A DNA stretch of 64,000 bases from Galaxea fascicularis (taxonomy: Eukaryota; Cnidaria; Anthozoa; Scleractinia; Euphylliidae), in NCBI GenBank assembly GCA_948470475.1, contig OX419345.1, positions 12,622,117 through 12,686,116 of the forward strand. The letters run 5' to 3'. The translations under genes were made by a program, and so were the position numbers. Shown here piece after piece: positions 21,496 to 32,230 of the stretch. Numbering within the stretch: the first letter of the stretch is position 1; every line of letters begins with the position of its first letter. A model generated the notes under the pieces. It worked only from the letters and a program-made list of their open reading frames with translations. It was not told the origin of the DNA and searched no databases.

Positions 21496-22548
21496 ATGAA
21501 CATTAGCAATCTAACCAATCAGACCGCAGGGCCAATGGCATCCGCACAGCAGATTGAGCCGCATGGACTCCGAGTCCTCGGCCTGGTTTTATTTTCTGTG
21601 ATCACCTTTGCAAGTTTAACCGGTAATGCTTTGGTCTTAAAAGCGATTGCGGGGATACCAAGACGATCTAAGCCATTTGTGTATTACTTGGTTGCTAACT
21701 TGGCTGTTGCAGAGATCATCAGCTCACTGTGTCAACCATTCTTGATTGTCTACCAGGTAAAATACAGCTGGGTGTTTGGTGAATTTGCCTGCAAACTGGT
21801 CACTCCACTGCAAGTGTTAGCCGTAATTGTAGTCACTAGCGACTTGGCGGCTATTGCTGTGTATCGGTATCAAGTAATGATGTCACCGCTAACCCAAAAA
21901 ATCTCAGGTGTCGCAAGGGTGGCCATTATTGGTTTGATTTGGTTTGTGGCTTTAGCATTATCCATTCCTCTTTTTGTCACACGCACTCTGGTCAAGCGGC
22001 CATCAGGGCACAATGTGTGCTCGTCGAGTTTCCCAGGATATGAGACATACAACATTATTCGGTTTACCTTGTGCTTTTTGTTGCCCTACTTGGTCATGTT
22101 CTTATCCTACGGCGCTGTCACAATCGAACTCAAGCGACACATTCGAGAAAACGTCTTGGAAACTTCGGAGATCACGACAAGTTCCGAGGACCGCCGAGAT
22201 ATTTACAACCTGCAGCAAAGCAAACCGAGGAGACAACGTCTGCACCTTGAGGTTAACAAACATCGCAGGGGAAGCAAGAATGGTGCAGAGCTCGAGTGTG
22301 ACCTATTAAGAATGATCTATGTGATAATTATATCATTCATAGCTTGCTATATTCCTTACCAAGTCTTGTTTCTGTGGGAGTACGCAAGGAGAGCAGATGA
22401 TGATTGGCAGTTCCCTTTCCACGCGGTCCTACGCAAATATTTTTATATCTTGACGGGTTTACCAGGAGCCATACATCCACTATGCTATGGTACAATGAAC
22501 AGGTTTTTCGCACGAGCTTTCGCCAAGATTGTGATGTGCAGGCATTAA
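21496..22548 (+). CDS. Class A (rhodopsin-like) GPCR, peptide-receptor-like, orphan
   Basis: A seven-transmembrane receptor of 350 residues in one coding exon, expected in the plasma membrane and coupled to G proteins. Visible features: three N-glycosylation sequons in the first 10 residues; TM1 with GN at 43-44; TM2 LAVAE at 69-73, with E where D2.50 is usual; C99 and C175 for the TM3-ECL2 disulfide; TM3 end Y-R-Y at 123-125 instead of DRY; W149 in TM4; P197 in TM5; a basic third loop at about 212-265; TM6 CYIP at 284-287; TM7 HPLCY at 327-331 instead of NPxxY. The tail is very short. The start is the first ATG after a splice acceptor. The ligand cannot be told from sequence; neuropeptide-type receptors are the nearest match by feel. 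Confidence 0.93.
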   Translation: MNISNLTNQTAGPMASAQQIEPHGLRVLGLVLFSVITFASLTGNALVLKAIAGIPRRSKPFVYYLVANLAVAEIISSLCQPFLIVYQVKYSWVFGEFACKLVTPLQVLAVIVVTSDLAAIAVYRYQVMMSPLTQKISGVARVAIIGLIWFVALALSIPLFVTRTLVKRPSGHNVCSSSFPGYETYNIIRFTLCFLLPYLVMFLSYGAVTIELKRHIRENVLETSEITTSSEDRRDIYNLQQSKPRRQRLHLEVNKHRRGSKNGAELECDLLRMIYVIIISFIACYIPYQVLFLWEYARRADDDWQFPFHAVLRKYFYILTGLPGAIHPLCYGTMNRFFARAFAKIVMCRH

Positions 22549-22640
22549 TAAGCCACACTCGCCAGCATGGCGAAAACGTAATTGCTTCTTGCGCCACAGA
22601 ATGGCGACACGCTGGACGCCAGAAACTCATCGAATGAGAG

Positions 22641-22646
22641 AATAAA
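22641..22646 (+). promoter_or_regulatory. Candidate GPCR polyadenylation signal AATAAA
   Basis: AATAAA about 95 nt after the GPCR stop codon on the coding strand. Confidence 0.5.
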
Positions 22647-22684
22647 ATACAGCTCATACTCAGGTTTAGGTTAGGTCTGTACAA

Positions 22685-24423
22685 TCACAATGATTTCTTC
22701 CAATGTTTTCTCAGCACCAACTTCACATGAACATTTGAACGGGGTTAAAACTGAAATGATCCTGACAACACTACACGAAGACTTTCCGCTTGCTCTTATA
22801 CAGGAATCAAAGATTCTTGCCAACGCGCGGGTATAAAAGATACGTCAGTGTTTTACGAAGGTATAAAAGACAGCTCGAGACGTCGAACCAAAGTCATTGC
22901 AAAAATCAACAAAATTAACAGCATACCTCTTACTAACCGAGATCGAGGTCCGTACTGAAAGTTACGGACAGAGTTTTTTTCCCGTTCACTTATGGCCCAA
23001 GCGCGAAGCGCGCGGGCCATAAATCAACGGGAAAAGACGAGGATCCGTAACTTACTGCACGGATCGGGAAAACGAGGTCAGATAGATATTTATTATATCT
23101 ATGAGGTTAATCGGGAGCGCGGAAAGGGAAACTTTCAAGTTAAGCGGGCCGTACAGTAGAGTACGGCCCGTAAAATTGACCAATCAAAGCGCCCGTACTA
23201 ACTAAGAGATATAACAAGTTTACTTTCGTGGAATTAGTGGTCATCTTTTGATAATAATTTGCCTCAAAGATGGCTGGGTAATGTATAGCGTCGCTGGCCT
23301 ATAAAAATAGCCACAAGCGTAAAGAATGTTTGAAAGATTGACCCTTAATAATCGAGAGTCAACAGCATTCTCAAATTCTCGAGCGTGCACGAAAATCTTT
23401 CTCCGCGTGGTAGGTGACCGGTCTACACTTGCATGTGCGAACCTGTTCAAAGCTTAGTTCAAAGCTTAGTCATTAGGGATTGAAGAGGTGGCCAGGGCCC
23501 AATCTTAAAGAGAAATTTAATCATAGCTCAAAAAAGTGAAGACCACAAGATGGAGAACTATGATTCCTCCAGCTTAATAAACAGTTAAAGGGTGAATACG
23601 AAACAGTTTAGATGATACAAACTTCTGGTAGTCATGCCACGTGTTCTTGATACGCCTATTCTCAGCTCAAGTGCCCAATTAAGTGCGAGAAATCGAAAAA
23701 AATTGAGTTTCTTTAATTTTATCAGAAATAATTTCGAATAATTTAGCGACTTTTCAAGTTTTTTGTGAAAAGATGACCGTAATAGCATCAGTTTTTTTCT
23801 GAGATATGTGTATTTATGTAAAGGTATGTTGTTTGTGCAAAGAGACACTTCTGGATAGAATCTAAGGGTGGGAATAAGGCCAAATAATGGCTAATTAACT
23901 TTTATTTCAACGTTTTTAGGTAATGCCCTAACACTTACAAACCTTAACCATATTGAGAACCCGTTTTTTCCATAAAACTTGCAGACATGTTTAAAACCTA
24001 AAGATCTTTGTAACAATAACACTTGTCGTAAGATACAATATCTAAAATGCTATTCTTTTAATTTTCACGAGATCACAAATGTTGAACTGGAAAGAGTCTT
24101 TTCACTTTTGTCATAACATACAACCACAGTTCTTTAGACAGTAATTACATGTACAAGCCTACATAACTTCAATGAGGTACAATCAAAATCACTATTCGGT
24201 TATCCATATAACGTTTGGACTTAAAGGAGCTACGTCACGTTAAAGCTCAAAATATGTCTTGCGGTCAATTGAGATCCAAAAATAATGGTCTAGTTTTGTT
24301 ATTTAAGACTGTTATGACACTATGAAAGGTCGACATCGCTGGTTGTCATGATGTCAAACGATTCCCTACGTTGTCATTAAATTCGTTGTGTTGTTGAAGG
24401 ATGTTTGTGGTATCCTCGCCTAA
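22685..24423. other. No gene recognised apart from foldback repeats
   Basis: AT-rich, with palindromes at 22950-23168; no convincing coding exon on either strand. Confidence 0.45.
22950..23075. repeat. Foldback repeat, about 125 bp
   Basis: Nested inverted arms: AAGTTACGGA/TCCGTAACTT outside, TTCCCGTT...TATGGCCC / GGGCCATAAATCAACGGGAA inside, with GCGCGAAGCGCGC at the centre. Probably a MITE. A second small palindrome GGGCCGTAC/GTACGGCCC lies at 23146-23168. Confidence 0.7.
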
Positions 24424-24708
24424 TTGCCGCTTCAAATGTCCGGCCCGGACACCAGCAGCTCTTCGCAGGAAGAACAAGTTAGCATGTACTTACTAGAGGA
24501 TGATCAGGAGAGAAGAAACCTTGAGGCACTAAACAATGCAATTTGTGGAAAACAACGACGACGACGACGAAAAACGGAGCACATTTTTAGACTCAGACCT
24601 TTGTTGAATCTTAAACACAGGCTGGCATCACATTCCACAGTTTACCGTCAAGCTGTTAGAAGGAGCAGATCGTGTGTAAAACGAATGAATGCTATAGATA
24701 GAGGTTAA
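24424..24708 (+). CDS. Hypothetical 94-residue protein, arginine-rich
   Basis: An acidic, serine-rich start (PDTSSSSQEE, LLEDDQERRNLEALNNAIC) is followed by a very basic segment (KQRRRRRKTEHIFRLRPLLN) and RQAVRRSRSCVKRMNA. Composition looks protein-like rather than random, but I recognise no family. It could be an exon of a transposon gene. No splice or promoter evidence decides it. Confidence 0.3.
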   Translation: MPLQMSGPDTSSSSQEEQVSMYLLEDDQERRNLEALNNAICGKQRRRRRKTEHIFRLRPLLNLKHRLASHSTVYRQAVRRSRSCVKRMNAIDRG

Positions 24709-25047
24709 TAGGTGCCAGATATTTGAGTGAGTTAAGCCACTGCTAATGTCTCGTATGGTGCTGGCTTTTAACTTGTACTACCAAATCCTCAGAAGTAAAA
24801 CATTGGCTTGGCTAAATAATGGTAAGGCATGATCAGTTCTTTGATCGAATTAAATAAGGCGCAGATTAAACAGGCTTTTGCAGAAGTGAGACTGTTTAAA
24901 TGGATGCTGGTGACCTGTCGCCAAGCAGCAATTCCAAAGTTTGTATAAGGGGCTATTAACGACATATAAATACTTAAAGATTGTCAATTTTGCATTATGT
25001 CCGGGGGCTTAATATAGCTTTTACGGTAGTTTAATATTGATTTCGCT

Positions 25048-25221
25048 CAGATGGTCCAAGACGACCTGATGGGCACTTTTCCCATTGCGAGCAGTCTAAT
25101 CCGCTAGCAACGCTTTTCTCACTATATAGGTTAATCGGTTTACACAGATGGTCCAAGATGGTCAAATGGGCTCTTTTCCCAATTAGAACCTCAAACCCGA
25201 CAGCAACGCTGTTCTCACCAT
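25048..25221 (+). repeat. Tandem repeat, two units of about 97 bp (third at 26383)
   Basis: CAGATGGTCCAAGA starts units at 25048 and 25145; both carry GGGCnCTTTTCCCA and AGCAACGCTnTTCTCAC at matching places. A third unit begins at about 26383 beyond an inserted element. Confidence 0.75.
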
Positions 25222-25222
25222 A

Positions 25223-26368
25223 TTCTTGGTTTTCACGTGACGTCATAAAAAACTAAAATTCAAAAGTAAAGACATTTTTCCATTTTTAGCCTCATCACGT
25301 AAAAGACATTTTAGCTCGGAAACGTGCTTTGTTTTGAAAATAGAGCAGTTTGAATTTTAGCTTTTCTCACTGTGCGGGACATAAAGATGTCTGCTCAGAA
25401 GCATGTCACGTACATGAAAATAAACATCGATTCAGCGTGTTTTTTTTTAGAGGTCTGAAAAGCCAACATCGCACGAGAAGCGTCCATGCAAATGTTTGCA
25501 AGCTCAAAAGAGGGAAGAAAGCCTTTGAGATAGCCAAAGTAAATTCCAGATGTTTTCACTCGTTTCCGGCTACCATATTGGCCGTTCCGAAATTCAAAAG
25601 GGAACTGGGGCGAGTTTCAAATTTGAAGTAATCGATAAATTGACACCATCACATGAAAGATAACATTGAGATTGGTCGTTTGACCAAGTTTGAATCTTTA
25701 AGGTTGAACAGATCTAGAGACTAAGTTACGGACCTTGAAACATGGTTCAAAATCCATACAAATGTCTCTAATTTTGTGACAGCTTCCCCAAAACCATACA
25801 AACTCTGTATTTTTTTTACGATTTCTGTGATATTCTTAAAACTTGGCAAACACATTGATGTTCACCTGAGTTATTTCCAAATAGTAGGTGGATGACGAGA
25901 TTTTACAGTTGTCAGAAAACTGAATAATATTTTTAAGAGTTGATATAGTTTTGGGGGACGCAGCCTCAAAATAAGGTCCATAACTTGGTCTCTAGATCTG
26001 TTCAACCTAAAAGATTCAAACTTGGTCAAACGACCAATCTCAATGTCATCTTTCATGTGATGGTGTCAATTTATCGATTACTTCAAATTTGAAACTCACC
26101 CCAGTTCCCTTGTGAATTTCGGAACGGCCTATTGGAACCCCTCAGAGGGATTCCATCGTGGCGCGTCCACACTAAACTCTGTAATTTTGAGTGGTACATT
26201 TTGCCGAATAACTCGAGTATGGGATATCGATCGCACAGCCCTAAAACTTTGGCATTTTGTTTATTTATTACCCTTCTACAATATCTTAATTCCCTGACTT
26301 AATCTATTGAATGGTTGGTGATTTTATTTTTTAACTTGCGTGACTTCCACGTGACTGAAAACCAAGAA
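25223..26368. mobile_element. 1.15-kb foldback element splitting the tandem repeat
   Basis: Outer ends TTCTTGGTTTTCACGTGAC and GTGACTGAAAACCAAGAA, flanked by TA on both sides. Inside, arms of about 165 bp (25575-25750 and 25965-26135) are inverted copies with ATTGGCCGTTCCGAAATTC at their tips. No transposase. Either one complex MITE or one nested in another. Confidence 0.7.
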
Positions 26369-26382
26369 TATCAATTTTTGCT

Positions 26383-26470
26383 AAGATGGTCCAAGACGGC
26401 CCAATGTGCACTTTTCCAGTTTCGATCCCAACATCTAAACCACCAGCACCACTTTTGCCCCACATAGTTG
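26383..26470 (+). repeat. Third unit of the GATGGTCCAAGA tandem repeat
   Basis: AAGATGGTCCAAGACGGCCC...CTTTTCC...CACCAGCACCACTTTTG corresponds to the units at 25048 and 25145, separated from them by the foldback element. Confidence 0.65.
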
Positions 26471-27345
26471 AACCATGCATAATTTGGCATACCTATGAAG
26501 GGTAAGACTTACATTGATCGATTTGAGTCATTCTTTTTACAATTTAGGGAAGTTTTTCATTTTTTTTTTTTTTACCAAATAGGGAATTTAAGCAAGGACT
26601 GCGTCAACAGCAGCAAGAGCGCCACTATACAATAGGTTGAAGGAGCTAAAAAAGGCTTTTCAAGCGCGTTAGGAAGTTCAGTCGATTTCGCCGTTACCGT
26701 CTTCTGCCAAACAGCAACGTGAGATTAACTCAGTCAAGATTTATGGAGGATGAGAAGTCACAACGGGGATAATTTCACTCTCTTACTTTCTGGACTTTAA
26801 CATCCTTCCCACCTCTTCAGTCCCGGAATAGTTCGCTCACCTTTTACGAGTTGAACGCATGGAATAAACCTCAGGAATTAGTTACAATTACTTTGGTGAA
26901 ACCTTTACAGGGTCTTCGTCGGCATCACCGTAGTTGTTTAAAGCCGCTAATAACGCTGGGGAGCTCAAACAACGTGTAAATATAAAACGTCTTGTTAGTC
27001 TAAATCTTTCGCAATTAATCCGCAGTTTGTCTAACTTGTCTAGTAGAAATGCTTGAGAATTCTCCAGGAACAAAGTCATTTTGAACGGCCTTTTAGCAAA
27101 AAAAAGAAAGAAAAAGTTACCGTCACGTGCTCACGTTCTCGAAAAAAATAAAATTTGGTCTTCTGAGGTTGCTTTGTAAAAGACGGCAAAGAAATCAAAC
27201 ACACGTGCAGAGCGATTGTTTTTGCTATGATAAACTCATTGTTTTGTGCCGTTCTCGTTGCCGATGCAGTCGTCGTTACTTAACCCCGGTAATATTTTGA
27301 CACATCACAAAAAATTTTATTCGGCAATGGTTATTTCAAATGGAC
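26471..27345. other. No gene recognised
   Basis: AT-rich stretch; a minus-strand frame at 27079-26888 has no recognisable motif. Confidence 0.4.
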
Positions 27346-28075
27346 TTACAGTGGAATGATATGCGCGACCCGTTCTTGTAATGAAGATAGAGAAAGAATG
27401 TACAATACTGCTCTGTTGAAATCGCTATAGCTTCGAATAAACACGCTCAACAAAATGTATGGACTAGATTTCCATGAGTTACTATCTAATCCAAGGGTCG
27501 CCTGCACTGCCTCAATGAAGTTCCCTACGTTAGTAGTTTTGCCAAGGATGACAGCCGCGCTGTTTGGACCATGATGGTGGCGGTCGACAAGGACAATCTT
27601 TTCGTTTCGCATACTTATAACTGTCTTTTCATTTGCGACAAATAACGCGTAACGCAATGACTGGTCGTTATAAAGTTTGAGGAGTTAATAGCTAAGGGTT
27701 GAAGGAGGATGTGGGATACATACTCTCGCCGCACAGCAGAGTGCAAGCAGATGCAGATGGCTCCAGGTCGCAATTCACTTATGACCTCCCTGGGCGATCA
27801 ACAAGGCAATGATGCTGCACGCGTTTTCTTTTGAAGGTAGACTGACTGACGTCTTTCGGAAAATCCTAAATACAAACCGTATTGTGGGTGTACTGACGCA
27901 GAGGAACAGTGATTTCAGTTGATGCAGAATCATCATCATCACTACGCTATCGCCGTCGGCACCGTCATCCTCTTCATCACTAAAACTGTCGGTATCGACT
28001 ACATCGAGCTCGTACTCGTCTACATCGTCTTCAAGATCGGTACAAATGTTCGCATTATCACCTTGTGAAACCTTC
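27346..28075 (-). pseudogene. Possible degenerate gene fragment with an acidic exon
   Basis: On the minus strand 28075-27930 follows a CTTTTAG acceptor and reads an acidic stretch (DLEDDVDEYELD, DSFSDEEDDGADGDS); 27657-27346 reads an open frame with HHHGPNSAAVILGKTTNVGN and FIEAVQATLGLD. Both look like protein sequence, but I recognise no family and cannot join them. A mobile or taxon-restricted gene is possible. Confidence 0.25.
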
Positions 28076-28099
28076 TAAAAGTAAAAAGCTGGTTACGGC

Positions 28100-29241
28100 T
28101 TCCTTCACTTGTTCTCGGCGATAGAACAAGAAACCTTTTCTAGGGAACACAATTTTGTCCTCAATTATGAGGCGTATTTCAGTTGACTATTTGCCCTGCC
28201 TAATAAAGAGACAAAAAAAGAAACAACAACAACAACAAAATTAACCAAAACTACAAACAGTGAAATTAAAAGTATGATCCAAGGTCGTTTGCAATAATTG
28301 TATTGAAAAAGACAGATAATTTAGTAGCATACAATCATGGCCACAATACGTATTCCTATAAAGGCGGCCAAGTAGGTTGAAGAACTTAAAATTACATTAC
28401 TACCTAGTGTCTAATTGCTTTCTGTCTATCTCCGGTTTCTGTAGCTTCCATTCCCATCCAGTTAAAGGTTTAGCGGCCATCGACTATCAGCCAGTCAATA
28501 TCCTGTGCCCAAGAGATGGCGGCCATTCAATCTGCGTTGCCTCTTAGACAAATGCAGCAAAATATGGCAGTACTGTTTATTTTTCTAAAACAGCCGTTGA
28601 AAAAGGTCGTACCATTTGCTCCAGCTTTTCGACACTGTCTGATGAAACAGTCTGTTCCAGTTTTTTCACTTGTTGAGGCTCAACTAATATAGCCAAAATC
28701 ATTTCTAAAGAAAAAATGCACAAAAATGGCTTGCAAGGGATTTGAACCCATGACCTTTGCAACACTTGCGCAAATACTCTACCACTCACATATGCAGTTT
28801 TCCCATGCTTACTATTGTCAGATGAAACCACACAATTCATTATAAAGGCAACCCCTTCCTTGATTGCAGCTGAGGTGTCTGTGTTTTGTAGCTCCTCAAA
28901 GGATCGCTAAAAAGACCTAATCTCAAGATGTCAAAGTATTCCTATTGATATATACTTACTAGTCTGTTCGACACTCCCATCTGTATCCACTTTGATAGCA
29001 GGAGGTTTATGCCTAAAAGCACCATCAAACAAAGCTTCTCTTCTTGTGGTTTGAAGTGCATGGTTCTTTCATTGCTATCCTTGTCGAAAAGTCCTTGGAG
29101 CTCATCACTTATGTTCGATGGATGAATAAGTATTTTGTTTCTTTCTTGCCCGCATTACGAAGCCGACTCACGAATGGTGTATACACTATTTCATGGGAAT
29201 CTTTTAATAAGTCTTTGTGGACTTCATAAAGGGTCTGCCAA
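28100..29241. other. No gene recognised apart from the SINE-like fragment
   Basis: No coding exon is supported on either strand. Confidence 0.4.
28735..28830 (-). repeat. tRNA-derived SINE-like fragment
   Basis: Minus strand carries an A-box-like GAGTGGTAGAGTATTTGCGC and, about 35 nt on, a B-box GGTTCAAATCC in GGGTTCAAATCCC. No complete cloverleaf forms, so a SINE head or decayed tRNA is likelier than a functional gene. Confidence 0.45.
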
Positions 29242-29842
29242 ATGTGCGAGCCAGCGAGCCATGCGAGTCATGCGAGTCAAGCGAGCCACGGTTATAACTA
29301 GAGATAATGAACAAAAACAGATAAAACCATACATATTAAACGCTGTATGTAAACATGTTTGTGAAATCTTTTTTCTTTGATGCCAGATACGGCAGCGACT
29401 CTTAAATCCAGCATGATTCTAAGCCGTACCAAAAATTTATTTCGTGCAATGTTTTGTTTTTGAAGCAATGCATATCCATCGCGTGGAATGGAAAGCTGTG
29501 CAAATTTGGCTGAAAACATCGTAGAAGACGCGTATTGATTTATTACAAAACATCGTGACATCTGGATAACATAATTATTTGTTTGCTCGCTTATGAAAAT
29601 GAAATGAGAGATGACGACCCTCCCTTTTTTTCGGACCCGATTGGAATAAAAGAGGCGTAAGGGTGATTATACTCTATTTGAAGCTGGCAATGGAAGCAAA
29701 CTAAGTTAAAAGAAATTTACTCTCGATACTGATTTTCGAGCCTCCCTTTTTCCGAACATATTTTATTTATGGGTATCCCGCATGACTCGCACCGTGGCTC
29801 GCCTTGTGACTCGCTTGACTCGCATGGCTCGCTCGCTCACAT
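29242..29842. mobile_element. 0.6-kb MITE with GCGAGYC repeat ends
   Basis: The left end holds tandem GCGAGCCATGCGAGTC-type units (29246-29288). The right end holds their reverse complement (29778-29842, ATGACTCGC...GGCTCGCTCGC). The interior is AT-rich without coding capacity. Exact ends and target duplication are unclear because the terminal repeats slip. Confidence 0.7.
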
Positions 29843-30825
29843 ATTAGTAAGATTCCTTCATAAAGGTCGGTTTGGTTCTTAATAGCGTTTCCAAACAGAT
29901 TCTTTCCATAGTGTTGTTACCACATACATTCCGGGAGGTAGCCATCGAAAATGTTCCTGTTTGAGGTAAACCTCGCTTTATTCCCCACATTGTATTGTCA
30001 ATGTCCTGTGCGTGGGCACCAGTGCCTGTTTAAAGACTCTCTGTCGACCGGCCTGCTTTGCACGCGTTTGTTGTTGTTTGAGGGAATGGCGAACGGCATA
30101 TTACAGTCAAATATACCGGCAGGAATGTTGCAAGAAGGCTAGCTTTTGACGGGAAACAATTACAGGCGTGTGGTCCGTTCATGTTTTTAGTGTCTGAAGG
30201 ATTTGAAACCTCTAATTTGATCGGCGTCGTGGACGCGATCGAGTGTCGAAGAAAGCCGCTTTACAGGAAGCGAGACGTGGGATAAGAAAAAATAAATAGG
30301 TCTTATTGTACTGCAAATTGTTAAGAAAAGGTTGAGTGGTTTTAGGTCGCTATAAGGCTGAGATTCGATGAAAACTCAACAACACTTTAATCCACTTCTG
30401 TCCAGTCAAACTACATTCTTCCGAGCACATGTATAACCAATCCTATGATCCCCTAGAACAAACCAGGCACGTAATGCGTGCTTACAGGCATCATAACATT
30501 CTTAACACAAATCCACTTGTAAAACCAAGCAAAATGATGGTACTGCCTGTGATCGCTTTTTCTACTAGGCCAATAGAACATAAACAAATATAGGAAATGC
30601 AAATGCGGGACTGTGCAAAAACAATGTGCGAACGAGAGAACATATTTTTGGCTTATAAATGGAAGAGGCTATGTTTCCATGTTCTACTTGTAATAGAAAA
30701 CAGCTTCTACCAAAAGATTCATGGCTTTTGACTTTATTGATGTTATAAGTACAGCATTAGAAGCGTCAAACGGCGCCCAGCCGAAGAAACTCAAAATAAC
30801 ATGTTCATGAGTACTAGCCACGAAT
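29843..30825. other. No gene recognised
   Basis: Nothing supported. A short palindrome GCACGTAATGCGTGC lies near 30470. Confidence 0.4.
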
Positions 30826-30887
30826 TATCACACTTACTTGCAGTATACAACTGAGTATAATAACTATATTTGGATGAACTCGCTGTT
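30826..30887 (+). repeat. 62-bp exact direct repeat, copy 1
   Basis: TATCACACTTACTTGCAGTA...ACTCGCTGTT recurs without a mismatch at 31985-32046. Between the copies lie a Penelope-type end and a tRNA-like sequence. Confidence 0.95.
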
Positions 30888-31619
30888 GCTGTGCTTTAAG
30901 AATCCGTGTAAAGCTTTGTTTGCTCATCCACTGTCCTTGAACAGTAAGCCTCTTGTATTCTTTCTTGCTCTTCCACTGCGGTTCTTCGTACCCGGCGCCA
31001 TAGCAAACTTATGTGTTATGTATCGCTTCTTGCTTAACTTCCAAATATCTAATAGACGACCGATGCAGAACAAAATATCCTGATCTTAATTATATAAGAT
31101 AGTCAAACGTCTTATATCGAACAATAAATGCTGAATAAACTGGATAGATGTCTTGGATTTTGAGGGATTGAACACTAAAAATCAACATCTGGAGGTTTCG
31201 TGGTCCACGAAACTTAAGATGGGGCGCGCAATGCATGCCGGTCGACAGAGAGTCTTTAAGCTGTGGTTTACTGTGTGGTGATCATTGCCCTCGTCATTTA
31301 GGTACTTGTAAGCTTTCCATAATATATATATATAGATGTAAACAATGTTGGTTCACCAACGATGAAGCCTTGGAGACAATTCCAGGAATAGGATTCGTTA
31401 TAATTAACACCATTTTGCTGCTGTATTTCATTTTATTGTATTTTATTTACGTTTTAGCGGGTGTTTTTACTATTTTTATACAATCTTTACGTAATTCTTA
31501 TGTAATTTTATGTAAATTATTGTATTTTCTTTGTTTTCTTTGTAAACTATTGTTTTTAAACTTATTTAAGGCCCCTTCACTCTTTGTATATTTTATTCCA
31601 AGTATCGATTTTGTAAGTG

Positions 31620-31647
31620 CTGAAGAAGCCCGAACGGGCGAAACGTC
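31620..31647 (+). ncRNA. Hammerhead-ribozyme-like motif of a Penelope-like element end
   Basis: The core CTGAAGA (CUGANGA) is followed by a GCCC/GGGC stem with GAAC loop, then GAAAC and GTC. This arrangement is known from the terminal repeats of Penelope-like elements, which carry minimal hammerheads with a very short stem III. There is one extra A between the core and stem II. Self-cleavage is not shown. Confidence 0.5.
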
Positions 31648-31698
31648 CACGTATTAAAGACCACAAAGAGAAAAGTTCGCATCTTCTTCTGTTTATTC

Positions 31699-31723
31699 TA
31701 CCTATATATATATATATATATAT
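31699..31723. repeat. (TA)n microsatellite
   Basis: Twelve or so TA units after the hammerhead-like element end. Confidence 0.9.
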
Positions 31724-31842
31724 AATTGTGTAGATTTGAGCGGGGAAATAACAACAACTAACTGCCTCATTTACCTTTGGATCACCAACCTACTCCCTTC
31801 GGCCATATAAAGGTTGTTCCAATTCGGCTGAATGGCGGGGTT

Positions 31843-31913
31843 GGTTCAGTGGCCTAGTGGTAAGGTACCTGACCGGTAACCAGGAGACCCGGGTTCGACT
31901 CCCGGCTGAACAC
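31843..31913 (+). tRNA. tRNA-like sequence with GGT (Thr) anticodon, probably tRNA pseudogene or SINE head
   Basis: Folds as a cloverleaf: acceptor GGTTCAG/CTGAACA with one end mismatch, D arm GCCT/AGGT, anticodon arm CCTGA...CCAGG with a closing A-C mismatch, T arm CCGGG-TTCGACT-CCCGG. Good A box (TGGCCTAGTGGT) and B box (GGTTCGACTCC). Position 33 is C rather than the invariant T, and Thr-GGT is not a normal eukaryotic isoacceptor. No CCA and no T-run terminator directly after. Confidence 0.45.
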
Positions 31914-31984
31914 ATTTTCACTCATTTCCTTTGTTGTTTCGATTTCTGTTCCCATCATACACTACTAATTACTATATATATTTC

Positions 31985-32046
31985 TATCACACTTACTTGC
32001 AGTATACAACTGAGTATAATAACTATATTTGGATGAACTCGCTGTT
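31985..32046 (+). repeat. 62-bp exact direct repeat, copy 2
   Basis: Identical to 30826-30887. Exact identity over 62 bp suggests a recent duplication or long target duplication around the 1.1-kb segment between them. Confidence 0.95.
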
Positions 32047-32060
32047 ATATATATATTTAA

Positions 32061-32230
32061 TTAGGCAAGCCTAAAAGCGGAGCTCCACAGTTCTTTCCTT
32101 ATTGTATGGCATTTACTGATAAAATAAAATCAATGTCAGGACTCGAGCCAGGACCTGTATTGTGATTATAGTTTTTTTTTTTTTCACTGTTTTGCTGCAG
32201 AGTCTCAGCCACCATTCAAACATGTGCTGA
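32061..32230 (+). repeat. Dispersed repeat, copy 2
   Basis: Same block order as 9524-9700 (AAGCCTAAAAGCGGAGCTCC, CTCGAGCCAGGAC, CTCAGCCACCATTCAA). It starts right after the 62-bp direct repeat and a short AT run. Confidence 0.65.

Noticed and set aside
31235..31657. 140-codon frame with hydrophobic stretches
   Set aside because: Low-complexity AT-rich sequence running into the hammerhead-like element end; no family features.
31843..31913. Functional tRNA-Thr gene
   Set aside because: C at position 33, a GGT anticodon not used in eukaryotic nuclear tRNA-Thr sets, and stem mismatches; kept only as a tRNA-like feature.
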